A DNA stretch of 64,000 bases, from NCBI GenBank assembly GCA_018873245.2, contig JAEMBT020000005.1, forward strand, positions 14,088,001 through 14,152,000, written 5' to 3'. A program made the translations under genes and the position numbers. Below, one piece after another: positions 57,574 to 64,000 of the stretch. Source of the stretch: Archegozetes longisetosus. Its lineage: Eukaryota; Arthropoda; Arachnida; Sarcoptiformes; Trhypochthoniidae. Position 1 is the first letter of the stretch. The number at the start of each line of letters is the position of its first letter. The notes below the pieces were generated by a model. The model made no database searches. It was not told where the DNA came from and saw only the letters and a program-made list of their open reading frames with translations.

Positions 57574-57982
57574 GAGTAACTAAAAGTTTGAGACTAATTT
57601 CGGACAGCAGTCAATTATTGCGTAATTAAGTTATATTTAATAAAACGATTAATCATTGATTTAACGCTCAAAGCTCTGTATTGTGTCATAAAATCATATC
57701 TACAGCGCTCAGATCAGTCAAACCAATCGCGAGCTTACTCAAAACAATTTCAGTTATAATTGTTATGACCACTATGACCCTTATGACCTCTATGACTTGT
57801 GTAACAAATTATTTTGAGTAAACTCATGATTGGTTTGACTGATCTCATCCTAATAAACATCATTTAATGACAAAGAAGGTAACCAAATACCGTAACCATG
57901 AGCGTAAATATGTTAAACCAATAATTTATTAGATCTAACTAATTGTGCAATAATTGACCGCTGCCCCAAACTTTTAGTTACC
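57574..57982. repeat. Foldback element between the P450 gene and its dead copy
   Basis: The outer arms share GTAACTAAAAGTTTG and GTCAATTATTGC in inverted orientation. The inner arms share GATCAGTCAAACCAATC and TTTACTCAAAA-like sequence (57713-57750 against 57845-57805). The loop holds a short tandem array of TATGACC(A/C)C-type units (four copies of tATGACc at 57765-57800). No coding capacity or target duplication was recognised. Confidence 0.5.
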
Positions 57983-58049
57983 GAAGTTTCCGTTTAAGAC
58001 AGTGTCAACACCTGATTGTCGGCATTCGCCGTAACGTTAGAGTGGAGGT

Positions 58050-58990
58050 TAAATATTCAAAACATAATAACGCATAGCGTGAACGCATTTAAAAAGTCAA
58101 ATAAAATTGATATTTGATCAAGAATGCATTCAAAAACATGCAAATCTAGACTTATATAATTTGATTCCATGACCTATTCAGTTTTCACACTTTTTATCGG
58201 ATTATTTTCTTTAGAACGTATGAAGTGCTAAAACGACAACATTTCGAAATGGCCAATTTCAGAATGGCCAATTTGATATTGGCTAAATACACTTTTCTGT
58301 GCCTATTAGCAGGTTTTGTCTTTATCAGAATAAATACGCCAAATATAATAAAGTTTCAGTTAAGTAAACTTAGTAATCGTATTGTGTGCTATCGTACTAC
58401 TAATAATAATATAGCGACACTAAGAGCGCAATGCGATATATCAATAATATAGTAAAAGCCATTCTAAGTTCGTTGTTTTCAAGTTGAAATTAATCTGATT
58501 TTATCACTTAAGCACACGTCAATATTGTTTTTTTTTGAAGAGCCTTACCTTAAGACTCAATCCTCCAGTGAGCAGAAAAGCAATTCATCATTTCCATTTG
58601 TATATTTTTATCTTCAAAAATAGTTTAGCTCCCATTTATACTATTGATCACAACCCAAATATAAGGATTTTCGGAAAGTTCCAGCGGGTTTTTATCAAAT
58701 ATTTAATTTTATTTTAAAAAGAAGTGAACAAATTTTAATCAATTATATAATTTCCGTCATTATCGACGACATGTCCCCAACGTCGCTGGAACTTTCCGAA
58801 AGTCCTTATAATTATGAAAATACTAATCGATTTATATCCGAAAGGTGACGGGTCAACATCTTTTGCCTTTTGTCGACCGACCGCCAAATTGTGTTCGAAT
58901 TAAATTCGCATAATTACAAATGAAATTATGTATTGTTCAACTTTAGAGAAAACCTGCATTTATTGAATGTAATGCAACAAAAGTATCAGA
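58050..58990 (+). pseudogene. Decayed tandem copy of the P450 gene
   Basis: Three blocks align to the intact P450 at 52129-54876. Bases 58053-58146 match exon 1 (CATAATAACGCATA in both). Bases 58212-58240 match the start of exon 2 (TATGAAGTGCTAAAAC against TATGAATTGCTGAAAC). Bases 58547-58661 and 58809-58990 match the second half of exon 4, including the ETLR-to-PERF region and the haem loop, where the cysteine segment survives as ANCVRIK-like sequence with frame changes (CCAAATTGTGTTCG). Exons 3 and the first part of 4 are missing, so the copy is deleted and frameshifted. A 147-bp MITE interrupts it at 58662-58808. It shows that the P450 was tandemly duplicated. Confidence 0.75.
58662..58808. 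mobile_element. 147-bp TA-inserting MITE within the P450 pseudogene
   Basis: The ends are inverted: TAAGGATTTTCGGAAAGTTC and TAAGGACTTTCGGAAAGTTC (opposite strand), continuing as CAGCG. The insert is flanked by TA on both sides (58660-58661, 58809-58810). The intact paralogue reads CCAAATAATTATGAAAAT at the same place, i.e. the uninterrupted site with a single TA, so the target duplication and ends are defined by comparison inside this window. Tc1/mariner-type MITE without coding capacity. Confidence 0.85.
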
Positions 58991-58995
58991 TTAAC

Positions 58996-60322
58996 TAAAA
59001 TCTGTTTCTAAATGATTGAAACTCACATTTTTGACTTAAACATAATTTATGGCAGCAATTCGAATAATATTATGCATATGTCTGTTGTTAAGCGAGTATT
59101 CGTTAGATAAAACTCGTTTCAATTCTGAATAAATATAAAATTATGAGCTTTCAAAAGTAACATCTCTACATTTGTTCACACTTCCAAATTCTTAAACCAA
59201 TGTTTAACGGATGTTATTAATGGATTAGTTTGCTTAATATTTTTCATTTCAAACGTGACAGCACTGAGATGAGTTTGGTTCACACTTACGATTTATTTGA
59301 CAGCAATTCGCACATCATTACAAAAATCATAAATTGTAGAAAACTAACGGTAATACTGATTCAATTTTGCGCTTCGAAATCAATTATATATTTAGTCTGC
59401 TGTGAGGGGTAACGAATAGTAATCAACGGTTGAAAATACGCTGTTATGAAACAAAGTTTAAACTACCAAATTCATTTACAAATTGTAAGCTATTCGCTTT
59501 TCAAGATTTAAGCCATAATAAATTTGTGTTGTGGTAGTCTTAAACCCGAGAGAGAATGTCAACAAATTCAATGTTAACGGACAAGATAAAAGATATGATC
59601 AGATTTTTATTAGACTCTTTGTTGGACTCTTTATTCCCTGACTATCACAAAAATGCAATTTTTGGCTATTTGTAAAGTTGTAAAGGTTTTATTATCTGAT
59701 TATAAAACTACTATCAACTCACTCACGATCTTTTTATACTTTCACGTCTTATATTTTATGCCGTATGGTTAGATATTTGATATTTGCAAAGATTTTGCAC
59801 ACTTTAACATTTCCAAAGTAGACATTTGTTCAAAAAGTCAATCAATAGAATTGAATTTTTCTCTGTTGAGTCTGAGCAAAGTTTACAAAACAGCTCGTTT
59901 GATATGGAAATTGTGAGGTTTGTAATATGAAAAAACATTTTGTAGTAAATGAATTTCTAAACTTGACATCAGTTATTAGTAATATCTACAGTACTTATTA
60001 CGATCCCTGCAGTGGTGTGATTCCAATTTATTATCCAATTGATTAACAACCGGTTCCCTTCAATCGCCATTTTTTATAAAACTATAATTATTAGCTACTT
60101 TAATTGATAATATTTAAGATATGCCTATTTTACTTAGGAATAAGTAGTTGAGTGGATGTTATCGTTTAAAAGTTGATGCTTTAATAAAATATAAACAAAA
60201 CAGACCGAATCGGCTGGTTCTGCAGTTCATTACATTATTAACAACCGGTGCGAATCGCTTGAATGACACACTGGATTCCTGATAGGACTCATTAGACGTG
60301 TTTTACTTTTTATCATTTGAGT
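58996..60322. other. Upstream region of the half ABCG gene
   Basis: No gene recognised. Two copies of the octamer-like AACCGGT(T) occur at 60048-60055 and 60243-60249, each preceded by ATTAAC, about 195 bp apart and 330 and 130 bp before the ABCG start. AACCGGTT is the known Grainyhead-family binding site; its role here is conjecture. Confidence 0.3.
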
Positions 60323-60330
60323 TATATAAA
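60323..60330 (+). promoter_or_regulatory. Candidate TATA box of the half ABCG gene
   Basis: TATATAAA stands 47 bp before the ATG at 60377 and would place a start site near 60355, at TTCAATCAG. In AT-rich DNA such matches arise easily, so this is a candidate only. Confidence 0.35.
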
Positions 60331-60376
60331 ATCCAACAAAATTTGTTAGCATTTATTCAATCAGAGCTGTACTGAA

Positions 60377-62492
60377 ATGAATGTACTGAACAATCGTTTG
60401 TCCATTGCATGGATTGATCTGACGTTTACGGCTCCGGCACTATTATGCCGAAAAGAGAATACAATTCTGCGAGGAATAAGTGGTGGCATCGAATTCGGAT
60501 CACTTTTTGCTTTGATGGGTCCTTCAGGTGCAGGAAAGACAACTCTACTCCGATGTATTAATGGCAAAAACAAATCCGGAATAGCCAAACAAACAAAAAT
60601 TTATTTAAGTGCTTACGAACAAATTCGTACGTGTTTTGTAGCTCAGTACCAAAACGAACGCTTACTTTCGGGACTGACAGCAAAACAAAACCTCATCTAT
60701 GCCTCAAAGTTGAAGAATAGCGATGGCTTTGTGGAAGTGGATCACCAGAAGAATGCTATGGATTTGATGTCAGAATTGATGATCAGTGATATCGCGAATA
60801 TTAATACTGAGAACTGCAGCGGAGGTGAACAGAAACGGTTAGCCATTGCTCTGGAATTAACTTCTGTTATGAAACCTAATCTTCTCTGCATCGATGAGCC
60901 AACCAGTGGTCTCGATAGCAATGCCACAGAAGTGGTCAGTATAGAAAACTATAGACTTATTTGCTTTATAAACTCGGGTTTATTTCACTCTTACATAACC
61001 GAAACATAAATGCGTTAAATTATCTTTCAGGTAATTCAATGTCTGAAAGTATTGTCCCGAAAGCATAACATATCAATCATAACAAGTATACATCAGCCAA
61101 ACAATGATGTATTGATGATGTTCGACAAGTTATACGTTTTGGCAAAGGGTGGTATTTGTGTGTTCTCAGGACGTCCCCAAGACTTGAAGTCACATTTGAG
61201 TGACTGTACAATTATTTGTTCTGAAATTCAGGTTCCGATCGAAGTATTGCTTAAAGTGTCCTCAAAGGGTATTAATGATCCACAAGTGTTACGTCTGGCG
61301 GACAACACATCGCTTGATAAAAGCCAAATACTGTTGAGAATTAAAGCTGAAACAGAACTATATCCAGACGGAATTGAGCGAAAAAGTCAGAATTTCAAAC
61401 TGATCGACACCTGGAATCTACTGCTACGTTGCATGAATTATACCTATATTTCCCAATGGAAGTCATTACTAATACAATTGTTGTGCTATTTATGCTTAGG
61501 CTTGATTTTAACACAACTCTATAATCCAGACATTGGCAAACCAGACGGCTGTTTTACATTCAACTCTAACTCCAGTTCCAAGACAACTGATTCTTTGCGC
61601 GAACAATCACTACTTGACCAGAACTTAAAGCTCAACTTTTTTGCAGCCGTAGTAGTAATATGTCTTCAAATAATGGGCACAACTCTAACATTCCCATCAG
61701 AGGTGAAGATATTCCTTAATGAGCATCAAAATGGTCTGTATTTTTAGTGTTATTGTTTGAACGATTGAATTACTATAAGAATGTTGTGAAAAAATGTGAT
61801 TAACAGGCTGGTACAGCACTGGAGCCTATTATTGGGCAAAAACCATTGTAGAACTCATACCAACTACAACAACAGTTGTGTGTTATGTCGCAGTTGTATA
61901 TCACCTGAGCGGACAAATAGAAGACGAACAACGATTTTTAGGCTATCTTTTCATAATGATTGCTGGAATGCTTTGCGCTCAAGGAATAGGTTTCATAGTT
62001 GGCATAACTGTTAGCAATAATTATAAGTTAGCAGTTGTTATGGCTATTGGCATAAATCTGATAATTCTGCTTTTCTGTAATTTCTTTGTTCCTACCAATG
62101 AATTGCATGAATCACTTCAATGGTTTAGCTATATGTCGATCTTCAAATTAGTTTACGAGGCACTATTGACTCTTATATATGGTTTCGATCGCTGTCCTTC
62201 TGGCCAATTATCGATAGTTCTCTATCAGTTAGATCTGAAGGATGATAACGTTTTTTGGAACAACTCATACCTTTTGATAACACATTTTGTTTGCTTGAGA
62301 TGTTTGGCGCTCATTGTTCTTATAATAAAAGCAAATTCAACTTCATTGAAGAGATTGAAAGCTGCTAATATTGGAAACAGTGAATCGCGATCCACATTAT
62401 ATGCATCCAATTATATTTTGCCTGAACTTATTTCTTATAACAACTTCAGAAGTACTGAATATCCACAAAAACTCGAAGTATCACATTTTTGA
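60377..62492 (+). CDS. ABCG half transporter, 648 aa
   Basis: Three exons: 60377-60934, 61031-61733 and 61807-62492 with short GT-AG introns (96 and 73 bp). The NBD has Walker A GPSGAGKT (residues 48-55), the signature CSGGEQKR, Walker B LLCIDEP and the H-loop SIHQP at the start of exon 2. The membrane domain follows, with six predicted helices, beginning in the last part of exon 2 and continuing in exon 3 (WYSTGAYYWAKTIVE). The size is normal for animal ABCG half transporters, which work as homo- or heterodimers to export sterols, lipids or xenobiotics. Both intron positions equal those in each half of the full-length gene at 36193-41192, so the genes are close paralogues. No lesions. Substrate and partner are unknown; it could pair with another half transporter outside the window. 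Confidence 0.92.
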
Positions 62493-62615
62493 TTATCAGA
62501 AAAATGTGCTAATAAATTTAGATCAAATTAATATATAGACTATATAGACTTCTCGATTGTATTCAGTTTATTTCTACAAATAAGCTGTTTACCCTCATAA
62601 TTGATCAAATTCTGA

Positions 62616-62621
62616 AATAAA
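62616..62621 (+). promoter_or_regulatory. Poly(A) signal of the half ABCG gene
   Basis: AATAAA lies 124 bp after the stop codon. Confidence 0.5.
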
Positions 62622-63089
62622 GCTATGTTTTTTGAAGCGCTAATCATAAGATTGATAACAAAATCTGGTTATTGAAAGCAGATATTCATTAATATTCTTT
62701 TTATTCATAGTCGTTATTACTGAGAGTTGAAAACTCTCCGTTTTAACAAATCAGTATTAACACTATAATAAGTTTGTGGGTTCTTCATTACTGATCATTA
62801 GATATTGTATTACATATTACTTTTCATCATATTATAGAAACGTTAATCACTAATAAGGCATTGCTAAATACGTATTTATCCGTATGCTACTTGTTATTTG
62901 CTTAAAGCTTTGCTCCTCCTTAAATTTCTTTAACTTTGCTTCCTATTTGAGCTCCTTATTAGGCCCATCAATATCTTAACGCATTATTAATTGTTGATTG
63001 ATGTTTATTGCGGATCATTTCATGAATTGCGTTATCTTAACTGCTTTTTCATAACAGTAGTACACAGAAAAGGGAACAAAATTCGGAAA
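62622..63089. other. Gene-free stretch
   Basis: No exon or paired repeat recognised. Confidence 0.35.
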
Positions 63090-63805
63090 AAGTTCCACAT
63101 AGGTGCTCGCCCTCAATTTGAATGAAAGTGACATGTTTGATGTATTTTTGGGTGGATTGAATCGAATGGTGAAGGTCGCGTGTTGCTGTCACGAACCATT
63201 TCTAGGATAAAGAAGAAAATCCAAATCCAACTTCAAATTAAGAATCTTCAGCAACACTAACTCGATGATCATGCTTTTTACTCCTACACCTAAACATTTC
63301 AATAAAACCAGTATCTTCTTCCAAGATCATATCTTTTCTATGGCGGGTACACCATCTTGTACAAGGTATCACATTCAACTGAGATACCCAATGAATGCCG
63401 AATCCTTTATTATTGAATGGCCCAATAGCTAGTTTGAATATATTTCAAGAATCAGTCATTATTCTACGAAGAGAAAACGGAGTGAGTAGAATCGAACGTG
63501 GGTCTCTTTTGTTTAACGCGGAACTATAACCACTATGCCAAGTCGACTGGAAGATGAAGTCGCTAAAATTCATTTATTTATATCTAATACTTTTTTGGTT
63601 GTATCTCTTAATTGGCTGATTGATAGAGAATGTGAGCTTCGGTTAGGTTAGTCTAGGTTTTTATGCTATATCTCAGGAACGGTTTGTCATCTTGAAATGG
63701 AACCTTCACCAATCGATTTAGAATCCAAAAATACATTAAATATGTAACTTTCATCCTGATTGGTGATGAACACCTGAATGGAACTATACTCAATGCCTAG
63801 AATGC
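63090..63805. repeat. Foldback repeat enclosing a tRNA-like segment
   Basis: The left arm (about 63097-63180: TAGGTGCTCGCCCTCAATTT, GATGTATTTTTGG, GAATCGAATGGTGAAGG) and the inverted right arm (about 63770-63700: AGGTGTTCATCACCAATCAG, AATGTATTTTTGG, AATCGATTGGTGAAGG) are diverged copies of the family also seen at 16320-16705. The right arm continues into CTAGACTAACCTAACC, as the other copies do. Between the arms lie about 500 bp, including the tRNA-like segment at 63481-63547. Confidence 0.55.
63481..63547 (-). repeat. tRNA-derived segment with pol III A and B boxes
   Basis: On the minus strand TGGCATAGTGG (63540-63530) fits the A-box consensus TRGCNNAGTGG at every position, and CGTTCGATTCT (63498-63488) is a near-perfect B box (GGTTCGANTCC). 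Their spacing, 31 bp, is that of a tRNA gene. The cloverleaf is not sound: acceptor strands GTCGACT and CACTCCG do not pair and the T stem is weak. It is best read as a decayed tRNA or the head of a tRNA-derived SINE, and not as a working tRNA gene. Confidence 0.55.
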
Positions 63806-63892
63806 TTAGTAAAATATTTAGTAAAACGGCTTCAAATAAACCTCGCGACAGAAAAATTCGGAAACCCATTGCATATTTTGAGAACTAATTTT

Positions 63893-64000
63893 TCCGATCT
63901 TACCCAATTGAATACTTATGGGAAATAATAAAGGATATTCTTGAGAAAGAAAAGCCGAAAACATTTCAACTGTGGATCACGAAAGTAAACAAAATATGCG
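63893..64000 (+). pseudogene. Tc1/mariner transposase fragment at the window edge
   Basis: The frame from 63904 reads PIEYLWEIIKDILEKEKPKT and continues F-Q-L-W-I-T-K-V-N-K to the end of the window. P-I-E-x-x-W followed by an amphipathic helix is the block that carries the last catalytic acidic residue in Tc1/mariner transposases; the expected N before it is lost through a frame change at about 63903. The remainder would lie to the right of the window. Probably a decayed copy. Confidence 0.55.

Noticed and set aside
63481-63547. Functional tRNA gene
   Set aside because: A and B boxes are good, but acceptor and T stems do not pair, so a mature tRNA is unlikely.
1-64000. CRISPR array, operon or bacterial features
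   Set aside because: The genes are spliced and the repeats are transposon ends; no regularly spaced direct-repeat array was seen.

Overview
The window is a eukaryotic chromosome segment, strongly AT-rich, with spliced genes (GT-AG introns from about 70 bp to over 1 kb), a high load of DNA transposons and many gene relics. The gene content is a full-length and a half-size ABCG transporter, a microsomal P450 of CYP3-clan type, a retinol-dehydrogenase-like SDR, and remnants of an ionotropic receptor, a gustatory receptor, an AMP-binding ligase and an RCC1-repeat protein. This points to an arthropod, most likely an acariform mite; that placement is inference from family resemblance, not a search.

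Layout. 1-9.1 kb: a decayed RCC1-repeat gene and a decayed ionotropic receptor (minus strand), then a long gene-poor stretch. 9.16-11.9 kb: intact three-exon SDR gene with a MULE-like element in intron 1. 15-24 kb: foldback and hAT elements, a small two-exon gene for a predicted tail-anchored 59-residue membrane protein, a broken PTGR3/ZADH2-like first exon and a complete but dead IS630/Tc1-type transposon. 24.6-31.8 kb: two hAT- or mariner-like elements, two large palindromes and a dead piggyBac bounded by TTAA. 36.2-41.2 kb: a five-exon gene encoding a full-length (NBD-TMD-NBD-TMD) ABCG protein of about 1282 residues. 42-51 kb: a graveyard (C2H2 zinc finger, ABCG exon relic, gustatory receptor, AMP-binding ligase, and a multi-TM gene split by a hAT that itself carries a PIF/Harbinger). 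52.1-54.9 kb: intact five-exon P450; 58.0-59.0 kb: its decayed tandem copy carrying a MITE. 60.4-62.5 kb: intact three-exon half ABCG transporter. 63-64 kb: a foldback repeat with a tRNA-like pol III promoter, and a Tc1-type transposase fragment cut by the window edge.

How it fits together. The intact genes are lipid/xenobiotic oxidation (SDR, P450) and export (ABCG) genes, typical of lineage-specific tandem families in mites; duplicated and dead copies of the same families lie beside them. The most notable object is the full-length ABCG gene. Its two halves share the intron positions of the neighbouring half transporter, and the last exon of half 1 reads straight into the first exon of half 2, as expected if two tandem half-transporter genes fused. 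Full-length ABCG proteins are well known in plants and fungi but are not the usual animal form.
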